From: Chloroflexota bacterium
GTDB taxonomy: Bacteria; Chloroflexota; Limnocylindria; Limnocylindrales; CSP1-4
Length of the DNA: 5,497 nucleotides
Reading direction: 5' to 3'
NCBI GenBank assembly: GCA_021786265.1
Contig: JAJYNP010000188.1
Span: forward strand, 1 to 5,497
Made by a program: the position numbers and the translations under genes. Under the pieces are notes generated by a model. The model was not told where the DNA came from and searched no databases. It saw nothing but the letters and a program-made list of their open reading frames with translations. This document shows, in pieces, positions 1 through 5,497 of the stretch (positions are counted from its first letter, which is position 1; each line of letters starts with the position of its first letter).

Positions 1-123
1 CGCGGCCGGGACTGCCGGTTCCTGGGCCGCCGCGACCCGGATCCACGCCTCCGGGGCCGCTCGACGCTGTCCGGCGTCCGGCGGGGCGCGCCCGGTCAGC
101 GGCCCCTGCACGGGCGCGGCTCG
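1..123 (-). other. 3' flank of the fusion enzyme gene: in-frame open continuation past the TAG stop, or start of a next gene
   Basis: Read on the minus strand in the same frame as the upstream enzyme, the sequence after its TAG stop stays open for 41 codons to the window edge. The first 18 of these codons repeat the last residues of the enzyme (AAPVQGPLTGRAPPDAG compared with AAPVPGPATGRAPAEAG), and the rest is Ala/Pro-rich. A GTG at 111-109 in this frame could instead start a following gene, but it has no convincing Shine-Dalgarno sequence or -10 element. A second minus-strand frame is also open here, so openness alone means little at this GC content. No terminator-like hairpin with a T-run is visible. 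The stretch could be an untranslated trailer, the remnant of a longer C-terminus, or the beginning of an adjacent gene; the window does not decide. Confidence 0.35.
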
Positions 124-177
124 CTATCCGGCCTCCGCCGGGGCGCGCCCGGTCGCCGGCCCCGGCACGGGCGCCGC
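65..177. repeat. 57-bp tandem direct repeat, two copies, spanning the 3' end of the fusion enzyme gene
   Basis: Positions 65-120 and 122-177 align without gaps at an offset of 57 bp, with 49 of 56 bases identical by manual comparison. The offset is 19 codons, so the reading frame is kept. The copy at 122-177 encodes the last residues of the enzyme plus its TAG stop (126-124). In the other copy the base equivalent to the stop gives CAG (Gln) at 69-67. Six of the seven base differences change the encoded residue, so there is little sign of selection on this peptide. A third, degenerate copy may begin further towards position 1, where another 'AAP' is encoded, but the similarity is weak. Confidence 0.8.
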
Positions 178-2184
178 CATGGCCCCCGCTTCCCCGGCCC
201 CCGCCGTCTCTGCCGCCCGGATCCTGCGGACGAGCTCTGCCGTCATCTCGTACCGCCCGAAGCTCGGCATCAGGTAGATGCCGTCGGCGAGGCCGCGGAT
301 CTCCGCGATCAGCCGCAGGGCGAGATCCATTCCCAGCTCGGCGCTGCGCTCACCGGCCGCGAGCATCGCGGCGCGGATTCCGTCCGGGATGGTGATGCCG
401 GGGACCTCGTTGTGGAGGAACTCGGCGTGGCGGGCAGAGTGGAGCGGGAGGATTCCGGCGAGGATCGGCACCGGCAGACGCGACGAGCCCCACCGTCGCT
501 CGATCCCCTCGACCAGCGCGTCCCACTGCGCACGGTCGTACACCGGCTGCGTCATCACCAGCTGGGCGCCCGCCACCAGCTTCTGCTCGAGTCGCCCCAG
601 TTCGCGGTCCAGGTCGGTCGCCGTCGGGTCGAGCGCGCAGGCGATGGTGAACCCGGCCCGCGCGCCGATCGGGCTGCCCGCAGCGTCCTCACCACGGTTC
701 AGACGGGCCAGGATCCCGACCAGTCCGATCGAATCGACGTCCCACACGCCCGTCCCCGTCGGGTAGTCGCCGGTGCGCGGCGGGTCGCCGGTGAGCGCCA
801 GGATGTTGCGAATCCCCAGCGCGTGTGCCCCCAGCAGCTCGGATTCGAGCGCCATCAGGTTGCGGTCGCGGGTCGTCACGTGGACCAGGCACTCCAGGCC
901 CACGTCGCGCTGGATGGCGAACGCGACCGCCATCGCGCCCATCCGGACCCGTGCCATCGCGCTGTCGCTGATGTTCACCAGGTCCGCGCCTGCCTCCCGG
1001 AGGAGCCGTGCGGCCTCCAGCGTTCGCTCGATGCGGACCGATCGAGGCGGATCGATCTCGACGCTGACCACGAACCGCCCGGCGGAAAGCGCGCGGGAGA
1101 GGCCGGTGGGCTCGGGGGCATCAGCCTGTGCCTCCACGCGCCCGGTGCGCGGCACCTCGTGCGCGGAGGCGGAGGGGGACGGCGCTCCAGGGGCGATCGA
1201 CACCGAGCCCGGCCCGGCCGGCGACGCTGCGACGGGTTCGGCCGGAGCCACGGTGTCTCCCGCGAGGACCGCGTCGAGCGCGGCACGCATCGCGGCCACG
1301 TGTGCCGGCGTCGTGCCGCAGCAGCCGCCGACGATCGTCGCGCCGGCAGCCAGGAAGCGGGGGACCATCTTGCCCAGGTACGCGGGATCGGCCGCGTACA
1401 CGAACTGCCCCTCGACGCGCTGGGGGAGCCCGGCGTTCGGCATGATCGAGCGCGCCACGCCCGCGGAATCGACCATCCCGTCGAGCGCGTCCAGGCAGAC
1501 CAGCGGGCCCGCACCGCAGTTGACGCCCAGGGCATCCACCCCGGCCTCGGCAAGTGCCCGCGCGGCGGCGGCGGGGGTCGTGCCGTCGACGGCGCGCAGC
1601 TCCTCCCCGAACGTCATCTCGGCCACCACGGGCAGGTCGGACAGCGACCGGGCCACCGCGAGCGCGGCGAGCAGCTCGTCGAGCCGTCCGAAGGTTTCCA
1701 GGACCAGCAGGTCCACGCCCCCCTCGAGCAGCCCCTCCACCTGCTCCCGGAATGCCGTCTCGATCCGCTCGGTCGAGAGGTGCAGGGGGCCGCGCGACGC
1801 GGAGGCGAGCGGCCCGATCGACCCGGCGACGAGCACGTCCCTGGCCGCGACGTCGCGCGCCTCGCGGGCGAGCTGGGCGGCGCGACGGTTGATGCGTCCG
1901 GCGTCGCCCGACAGCCCGAACGGCGCCAGGCGCACGCGGTTCGCCCCGAACGAGCACGTCTCGATCGCGTCCGCGCCGGCATCCAGGTACTCGCGGTGGA
2001 TCGCGCCCACCACGTCCGGACGCGTGAGCACCAGCTGGTCGAGGGACGCCTGCTGGGGGATGCCGCGGCTGAACAGGAGGGTCCCCATGGCGCCGTCGAA
2101 GAGCAGGGGCCGGCGGGCGAGCCGCTCGCGGAACGCGAGGCGGGGATGCGAAAGCCGGGCAACGCGGTCGCGGGTGTCGTCCAT
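124..2184 (-). CDS. bifunctional homocysteine S-methyltransferase / methylenetetrahydrofolate reductase
   Basis: The protein is a cytosolic one-carbon enzyme of 686 residues built like Bacillus YitJ. The N-terminal domain (about 14-305) is a homocysteine S-methyltransferase barrel. It has DGAMGT at 30-35, NCG with Cys223, PNAGLP at 249-254 and GGCCG with Cys288/Cys289; these three cysteines are the expected zinc ligands that activate homocysteine thiol. An Ala/Pro/Ser-rich linker (about 306-360) leads to a MetF-type flavin domain (about 361-656). That domain has VSVEIDPP at 373-380, where Glu376 matches the catalytic Glu of MetF, and ALTGDPP at 463-469, which matches the conserved folate/FAD-binding Asp segment. 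It should reduce 5,10-methylene-THF to 5-methyl-THF. No cobalamin-binding or reactivation domain is present, so the methyl donor used by the N-terminal half is not evident. The long linker and a 30-residue low-complexity tail make it longer than YitJ (about 610 residues). ATG 2184 is the preferred start; GTG 2190, two codons upstream, is possible. There is no Shine-Dalgarno sequence. It lies 38 bp after the membrane protein gene, probably in one operon. Confidence 0.93.
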   Translation of the reverse strand: MDDTRDRVARLSHPRLAFRERLARRPLLFDGAMGTLLFSRGIPQQASLDQLVLTRPDVVGAIHREYLDAGADAIETCSFGANRVRLAPFGLSGDAGRINRRAAQLAREARDVAARDVLVAGSIGPLASASRGPLHLSTERIETAFREQVEGLLEGGVDLLVLETFGRLDELLAALAVARSLSDLPVVAEMTFGEELRAVDGTTPAAAARALAEAGVDALGVNCGAGPLVCLDALDGMVDSAGVARSIMPNAGLPQRVEGQFVYAADPAYLGKMVPRFLAAGATIVGGCCGTTPAHVAAMRAALDAVLAGDTVAPAEPVAASPAGPGSVSIAPGAPSPSASAHEVPRTGRVEAQADAPEPTGLSRALSAGRFVVSVEIDPPRSVRIERTLEAARLLREAGADLVNISDSAMARVRMGAMAVAFAIQRDVGLECLVHVTTRDRNLMALESELLGAHALGIRNILALTGDPPRTGDYPTGTGVWDVDSIGLVGILARLNRGEDAAGSPIGARAGFTIACALDPTATDLDRELGRLEQKLVAGAQLVMTQPVYDRAQWDALVEGIERRWGSSRLPVPILAGILPLHSARHAEFLHNEVPGITIPDGIRAAMLAAGERSAELGMDLALRLIAEIRGLADGIYLMPSFGRYEMTAELVRRIRAAETAGAGEAGAMAAPVPGPATGRAPAEAG

Positions 2185-2194
2185 GTCCACGGAC

Positions 2195-2200
2195 AGCGTA
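2195..2200 (-). promoter_or_regulatory. possible internal -10 element (TACGCT) ahead of the fusion enzyme gene
   Basis: TACGCT on the minus strand fits the TANNNT -10 pattern seen before the other genes in this window. It lies 4 nt before GTG 2190 and 10 nt before ATG 2184, so neither spacing is as good as the 6-7 nt at the other three sites. If used, it would start transcription near 2188 and leave only a few leader bases before ATG. No -35 match is visible. It may give the enzyme gene its own transcript within the two-gene unit, or it may be chance. Confidence 0.25.
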
Positions 2201-2222
2201 CCCGACGCGCGCCGGGGCTCGG

Positions 2223-2639
2223 TCAGACGCGCATCCCCAGCACGCGCTTCTGCCCGAACGCCACGCTCAGCACCAGGGCCACCACGCTGATCACGATCGA
2301 GGCCAGGAACGCCGCCCAGACCACCTCGATGCTGAACGCCTGCACCGGCCACCCGTGGATCGTGAAGCCCAGCCGGAGCTGGTCGCTGGCCACCGCGAGC
2401 AGGAGCACCATGGCGGTGTTGATCACCAGGCCCACCAGGCCCATCGTCAGCAGGTTGATGGGGAGCGCCAGCAGCTTCACGATCGGGCGCAGGTAGGTGT
2501 TGATGACGCCCAGGATCAGCGCGACCAGCAGCAGCTTCCACCAGTCCGGGCCGAAGTCGAAGCTGATGCCGGGCACGAGCTCGACCGCGGCCAGCAGCGC
2601 GACCGCGTTGATCGCGATCTTGACCAGGATGTCGATCAC
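2223..2639 (-). CDS. phage holin family membrane protein (YvlD / Phage_holin_4_2 type)
   Basis: This is a small integral membrane protein of 138 residues from GTG 2639, almost entirely hydrophobic. Predicted membrane segments are at about 2-22, 35-55, 60-84 and 104-128. The family signature is clear: NTYLRP at 47-52 followed by LPINLLTMGL at 59-68 and LVIN at 71-74. The middle loop (85-100) is polar and a short basic tail (QKRVLGMRV) ends the protein. Despite the family name, members are ordinary chromosomal proteins of unknown function in many bacteria; no lysis gene or phage gene is nearby, so a holin role is unlikely. An upstream ATG at 2738 would extend the protein by 33 non-hydrophobic residues into the divergent gene. 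GTG 2639 is chosen because the hydrophobic family domain begins there and a -10 hexamer lies 6 nt upstream. The stop is TGA and the gene probably shares a transcript with the enzyme gene 38 bp downstream. Confidence 0.88.
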   Translation of the reverse strand: MIDILVKIAINAVALLAAVELVPGISFDFGPDWWKLLLVALILGVINTYLRPIVKLLALPINLLTMGLVGLVINTAMVLLLAVASDQLRLGFTIHGWPVQAFSIEVVWAAFLASIVISVVALVLSVAFGQKRVLGMRV

Positions 2640-2645
2640 GCCGGC

Positions 2646-2651
2646 ATTGTA
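2646..2651 (-). promoter_or_regulatory. -10 element TACAAT, probable leaderless promoter of the holin-family gene
   Basis: TACAAT differs from the TATAAT consensus at one base. Its last base lies 7 nt before the first base of GTG 2639, so the expected transcription start falls on the start codon itself. There is no Shine-Dalgarno sequence between them, in line with a leaderless mRNA. No recognisable -35 is seen at 16-18 bp. It probably drives both minus-strand genes. Confidence 0.65.
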
Positions 2652-2687
2652 GGCGCCCGCGATCCGCGCCGGCACCCGGGATCCCCG

Positions 2688-2693
2688 TACCAT
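2688..2693 (+). promoter_or_regulatory. -10 element TACCAT, probable leaderless promoter of the DUF885 gene
   Basis: TACCAT ends 8 nt before the first base of GTG 2701, placing the expected transcription start at or within a base of that codon. The ATG at 2692 that would extend the protein by three residues overlaps the hexamer and so would not be transcribed from this promoter. There is no -35 match and no ribosome-binding sequence. It faces away from the minus-strand TACAAT, with 36 bp between the two hexamers. Confidence 0.55.
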
Positions 2694-2700
2694 GTGCGCC

Positions 2701-4617
2701 GTGAACCGCCCAGCCGACCCGTACGCGCCGCCCCCCAACGACCGCTACGAGCGGTTCGAGCCCTACGTGTTCGACCGCCGTCCGACGCCCATCACGCCGT
2801 TCGAGTACACGCTCCGCGAGTTTCTCGACGAGATGTTCCTGGCCTACCCGGTGCTGGCCACGCAGGTGGGCGACCACCGCTTCGACAACCGCTGGCCGGA
2901 CCTGTCGGGCACCGGCCGCCTCGCGAGGATCGCGATGCTGCGACGCTGGCGCGAGCGCTTCGCCCGGATGGACGACCTCGGGCTGACGCCCGACGAACGC
3001 GTGGACCGGCGGATCCTCCTGGACACGCTCGATCGCTACCTCTTCGAGGAGGAGGCGCTGCGCGAGGAGACCTGGAACCCGCTGGCCTACGTGGAGTTGA
3101 TCGGCACCGGGTTCTTCGCGCTGCTGGCCCGCGACTACGCTCCATGGCACCACCGCGGCGAGGCGTTCGTGCGGCGGCTCAGGCATCTGCCGGAGGTGGT
3201 CGCGGCCGCCCGGGAGAACCTGCTCGGGATGCCCGACCGGCCGGTGTCCCGGCTGCACACCGAGACCGCGCTGGAGCACCTGGACGGGATCGTCGACCTG
3301 ATCGACGAGGCGGTCCGCGTCGCGGAGAAGAACCGCTACGACGAGGACGCGTTCCGCCTCCCGCCGCGGTTCGCGGATGCCGTCCCGGTCGCCCGTGCCG
3401 CGCTCGATGGGTTTCGCCGGTACCTGCGGGATGACGTGCTGCCCCGGTCGCGCGGCGAGGGGCGGCTCGGGTCGGACCTGTATGCGCGCAAGCTCCACCA
3501 TGTGCTCGGGAGCGACCTGGCTCCCGACGAGCTCCTGGCGCGCGCCTCGCGCGATGCGGCAGTGGTGCGCGCCGAGATGGCCCGGCTCGCGCGCGAGCTG
3601 TGGCCGGCATGGATGGGTGACGAGCCTCTGCCGTCCGCCGACGGGAGCGTGACGCCTGCGGGCGACGCTCCAGGGGAGGTTCCGGGCCCGGGCGACGACC
3701 CGGTCGTCCGGCGAGTCCTCGACGCGATCGCCCGGGAGCACAGGCGACCCGACGAGCTGGTCGACTACTGCAGCCGGGAGATCGCACGGATCGAGCGCTT
3801 CATCCGGCGCAACCAGATGATCGGGCTGGCGCACGAGCATCTCGAGATCACCTGGACGCCGGTGTTCATGCGGGCCCTCGGTGGCGCGTTCCTGGACCCG
3901 CCCGGCCCGCTCGAGCAGGGACAGCAGAGCCTGTTCTTGATCACGCCGCCCGGGACCGACTGGCCGGCGGAGCGGGTGGAGTCGTACCTGCGCGAGGACA
4001 ACGACCGGATGCTGCGCCTCCTGTGCATCCACGAGGCCGTCCCGGGCCATTTCCTCCAGCTCGACTGGTCGAACCGGTGCCCCTCGCTGGTGCGATCCGT
4101 CTTCGGGTCGGGCGCGTTCGCCGAGGGCTGGGCCGTCTACATCACGCAGTCGATGATGGACGTCGGCTACGGCCGCCGGGACCCCGCGATGATGCTCACC
4201 CACTGGAAGTTCTACCTGCGATCGGTGGTCAACGTCCTGCTCGACGTGGGCATTCACGCAGGGTCCATGACCGAGGACGAGGCGATGCGGCTGATGGTCG
4301 AGGCCGGCTTCCAGGAGGAGCAGGAGGCGCGCGCAAAGTGGCGACGCGCGTGCCTGACGTCGACCCAGCTCTCCACCTACTACACCGGGTCCGTCGAGCT
4401 GTGGGACCTGGAGATCGAAGCGCGCCGCCGGTGGGCCGAGTCGCATGGCGGGCGGCGGGAGGACGTGCCGGAGCCACGCGTCGTGGGCGGTTACGGCGAT
4501 GTCGGGGACTTCGATTACCGGGGCCACCTCGAGGCGGTGGTCTCGCACGGATCGCCGCCGATCCGCTGGCTTCGCCGCATCGTGCTCGGTGAGGCGGCGG
4601 TGCGCGCCACCGCCTGA
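2701..4617 (+). CDS. DUF885 family protein, putative zinc metallopeptidase
   Basis: The product is a 638-residue soluble protein with no signal peptide or membrane segment, so it is probably cytoplasmic. It shows the DUF885 hallmarks in order: VGDHRFD near 56-62 in the N-terminal helical part; HEAVPGHFLQ at 444-453, the family's metal-binding motif (His444, Glu445, His450); FAEGWAVY at 473-480, where Glu475 is the likely third metal ligand; STYYTG ending at 563; and a C-terminal FDYRGHL...SHGSPPI segment at 604-621. Members resemble gluzincin peptidases, so hydrolysis of peptide or amide bonds is the likely activity, but substrates are generally unknown. A Gly/Pro/Asp-rich stretch at about 306-334 looks like a flexible inserted loop. 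GTG 2701 is chosen over ATG 2692 because the ATG overlaps the -10 hexamer. The gene is divergent from the membrane protein gene and ends in TGA, 70 bp before the acetyltransferase gene, which has its own promoter signal. Confidence 0.92.
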   Translation: MNRPADPYAPPPNDRYERFEPYVFDRRPTPITPFEYTLREFLDEMFLAYPVLATQVGDHRFDNRWPDLSGTGRLARIAMLRRWRERFARMDDLGLTPDERVDRRILLDTLDRYLFEEEALREETWNPLAYVELIGTGFFALLARDYAPWHHRGEAFVRRLRHLPEVVAAARENLLGMPDRPVSRLHTETALEHLDGIVDLIDEAVRVAEKNRYDEDAFRLPPRFADAVPVARAALDGFRRYLRDDVLPRSRGEGRLGSDLYARKLHHVLGSDLAPDELLARASRDAAVVRAEMARLARELWPAWMGDEPLPSADGSVTPAGDAPGEVPGPGDDPVVRRVLDAIAREHRRPDELVDYCSREIARIERFIRRNQMIGLAHEHLEITWTPVFMRALGGAFLDPPGPLEQGQQSLFLITPPGTDWPAERVESYLREDNDRMLRLLCIHEAVPGHFLQLDWSNRCPSLVRSVFGSGAFAEGWAVYITQSMMDVGYGRRDPAMMLTHWKFYLRSVVNVLLDVGIHAGSMTEDEAMRLMVEAGFQEEQEARAKWRRACLTSTQLSTYYTGSVELWDLEIEARRRWAESHGGRREDVPEPRVVGGYGDVGDFDYRGHLEAVVSHGSPPIRWLRRIVLGEAAVRATA

Positions 4618-4672
4618 CGAACCGCCGGCGGCAGTTCCCGCGTCTCCGGGCGCCGGCCACCCGCCCGGCTCT

Positions 4673-4681
4673 TGGTACAGT
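4673..4681 (+). promoter_or_regulatory. extended -10 element TGG-TACAGT, probable leaderless promoter of the GNAT gene
   Basis: TACAGT at 4676-4681 is preceded directly by TGG, giving the TGn of an extended -10, which can make a -35 unnecessary. Its last base lies 7 nt before the first base of GTG 4688, the same spacing as at the holin-family gene. There is no Shine-Dalgarno sequence. The rest of 4618-4687 holds only GC-rich short palindromes and no T-run terminator. Confidence 0.6.
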
Positions 4682-4687
4682 GGATCG

Positions 4688-5497
4688 GTGGCAGGCTCGC
4701 TCCCCCCGATCGAACGGCCCGACACGGCGCGGCCGCGCTCGGCCGGGGCTCCCGGCGCGGACGAGGAGCCGGCGGCCCCCACGCGGGAGGAGCTGGAGCG
4801 GATCGAGGCCCAGCTGGTCGAGCTGGCCGCGCTGGCCGGCGCGACCACGCGCGACGACGCCGCCCTCGGCGGGTCGCTCGTGCGCTGGCCCGGCCGCGGT
4901 CCCGCCCTCAACCATGCCGAGCGCGTCCGGTGGCCCACCGATCCGGCGGGCGTGCTCCGACACGTGGAACGGCTCGCCGCGGAGCTGCACCGTTCGGGCG
5001 ATCGGGCGGCCGTCACCATGGCGCCTGGTCTGACGGAGCCCCACGACCTGGCCGAGCGCCTGTCGGGGCTCGGCTGGCACGCGACGCTGCACGAGCTGAT
5101 CCTCTGGACCCGGTCCACCACCGCCGTCCCGCACCTGGACCCCCCGGTGCGGATCGAGGCCGTCACCCGCCCGACGGCGCCGGCATACGAGGCCCTCGAG
5201 CGTGCCGTGTTCGGCCTCGAAGGGTCGCTCGCGGAGGCGCGCCTGGCCGCGATCGAGCGCGCGCTCGCGGCCGGTCGGCTGCGTGCCTACGTCGCCCGCA
5301 TCGCCGAAGAGCCGGTCGGGACCGCACGCCTCTGGACGTTCGGGGGGCTGGCCTGCCTCGACGGGGTGGGCGTCGTGCCACCGGCACGGCGCCGCGGGTA
5401 CGGGACGCTGATCACGACCATCGCGACCCGGGCCGCGCTTGCGACCGGGCACCGGCTGGTCTGGCTCGAGGTCGCCCGCGACAACGCTGCCGCCCGC
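4688..5497 (+). CDS. GNAT family N-acetyltransferase (3' end beyond window)
   Basis: An open frame of 270 codons runs from GTG 4688 to the window edge with no stop, so the protein is C-terminally cut. The acetyl-CoA binding site of the GNAT fold is visible: GVGVVPPARRRGYGT at 226-240 contains the R/Q-x-x-G-x-G/A pattern (Arg234, Gly237, Gly239), preceded by strands at about 199-218 (AYVARIAEEPVGTARLW). LVWLEVARDNAAAR at 257-270 matches motif B, with Asn266. It should transfer an acetyl group from acetyl-CoA to an amine; the acceptor cannot be told from the sequence. The first 30 residues are Pro/Ala-rich and likely disordered. A helical region (31-52) and a segment at about 73-142 ending in LHELILWTR resemble a degenerate N-terminal GNAT half, suggesting a two-domain protein. 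The first in-frame ATG is codon 111, too late for a whole protein. The GTG start is supported by the promoter spacing. The long frame on the opposite strand lacks recognisable motifs. Confidence 0.85.
   Translation, partial: MAGSLPPIERPDTARPRSAGAPGADEEPAAPTREELERIEAQLVELAALAGATTRDDAALGGSLVRWPGRGPALNHAERVRWPTDPAGVLRHVERLAAELHRSGDRAAVTMAPGLTEPHDLAERLSGLGWHATLHELILWTRSTTAVPHLDPPVRIEAVTRPTAPAYEALERAVFGLEGSLAEARLAAIERALAAGRLRAYVARIAEEPVGTARLWTFGGLACLDGVGVVPPARRRGYGTLITTIATRAALATGHRLVWLEVARDNAAAR

Noticed and set aside
2185..2222. S-box (SAM) riboswitch before the fusion enzyme, as known for Bacillus yitJ.
   Set aside because: The gap to the upstream gene is only 38 bp, far too short for a SAM riboswitch, and the operon promoter appears leaderless.
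412..2496. A plus-strand open frame of 694 codons.
   Set aside because: It is antisense to the fusion enzyme gene, with low-complexity composition, no family motif and no promoter or ribosome-binding signal.
2640..2738. An upstream ATG (2738) that would lengthen the holin-family protein by 33 residues.
   Set aside because: It lies inside the divergent DUF885 coding sequence, upstream of the TACAAT promoter, and adds a polar stretch not expected in the family.
4622..4657. Possible terminator: GCCGGCG (4624-4630) pairs with CGCCGGC (4651-4657), and CCGCCGGCGG (4622-4631) is a palindrome.
   Set aside because: The 7-bp stem has a 20-nt loop, there is no T-run after it, and GC palindromes of this size are expected by chance here.
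124..5166. A single minus-strand open frame of 1680 codons covering almost the whole window.
   Set aside because: Only its last 687 codons (from 2184) match a known protein. The rest is antisense to the DUF885 and GNAT genes or in another frame of the holin-family gene, is Arg/Ala/Gly/Pro/Gln-rich and shows no domain. It is open only because of the G/C-ending codons on the other strand.
4229..5452. A minus-strand open frame of 407 codons over the DUF885 3' end and the GNAT gene.
   Set aside because: It crosses two genes on the other strand that carry clear motifs, has shadow-like composition (Arg, Gly, Pro, Ala) and no recognisable domain.
1..5497. CRISPR arrays, transposon ends, tRNA/rRNA genes, phage or defence modules.
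   Set aside because: I saw no regularly spaced repeats beyond the two-copy 57-bp tandem, no transposase or integrase motifs and no tRNA-like segments. The holin family name alone is not evidence of phage.

Overview
The window is very GC-rich (roughly 70% or more by eye) and densely coded. Long spurious open frames lie antisense to nearly every gene, as expected where third codon positions are almost all G or C. The gene content suggests a high-GC, non-proteobacterial bacterium. A fused homocysteine S-methyltransferase/methylenetetrahydrofolate reductase (the arrangement of Bacillus YitJ, also known in Chloroflexota and Deinococcota), a DUF885 metallopeptidase-like protein and apparently leaderless GTG-started genes fit a high-GC Chloroflexota lineage best, with Actinomycetota as the main alternative. 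This placement is inference; there is no rRNA or marker gene to settle it.

Layout: (1) 1-123 is the 3' flank of the minus-strand transcription unit. It contains one copy of a 57-bp tandem repeat whose other copy is the last coding segment of the methyltransferase/reductase gene. (2) 124-2639, minus strand, holds two co-directional genes: a small 4-TMS 'phage holin family' (YvlD-like) membrane protein, then 38 bp downstream the 686-residue fusion enzyme. (3) 2640-2700 is a compact 61-bp divergent promoter region. (4) 2701-4617, plus strand, is a DUF885 protein with the HEAVPGH motif. (5) 4618-4687 is a short intergenic stretch with a promoter. (6) 4688 to the window end, plus strand, is a GNAT-family acetyltransferase starting at GTG and cut by the window edge.

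The fusion enzyme belongs to one-carbon and methionine metabolism. The other three genes have no visible metabolic link to it; the region looks like ordinary chromosomal housekeeping and accessory genes, with no mobile element, CRISPR array, tRNA or rRNA seen. The most informative signal is regulatory. Three of the four genes have a TANNNT -10 hexamer (TACAAT, TACCAT, TACAGT) placed 6-7 nt before a GTG codon, with no Shine-Dalgarno sequence, which is the signature of leaderless mRNAs. This fixes the starts of the three genes. I do not see a clearly new biological system here; the findings are promoter architecture, a nonsense codon inside a tandem repeat, and open enzymology questions.
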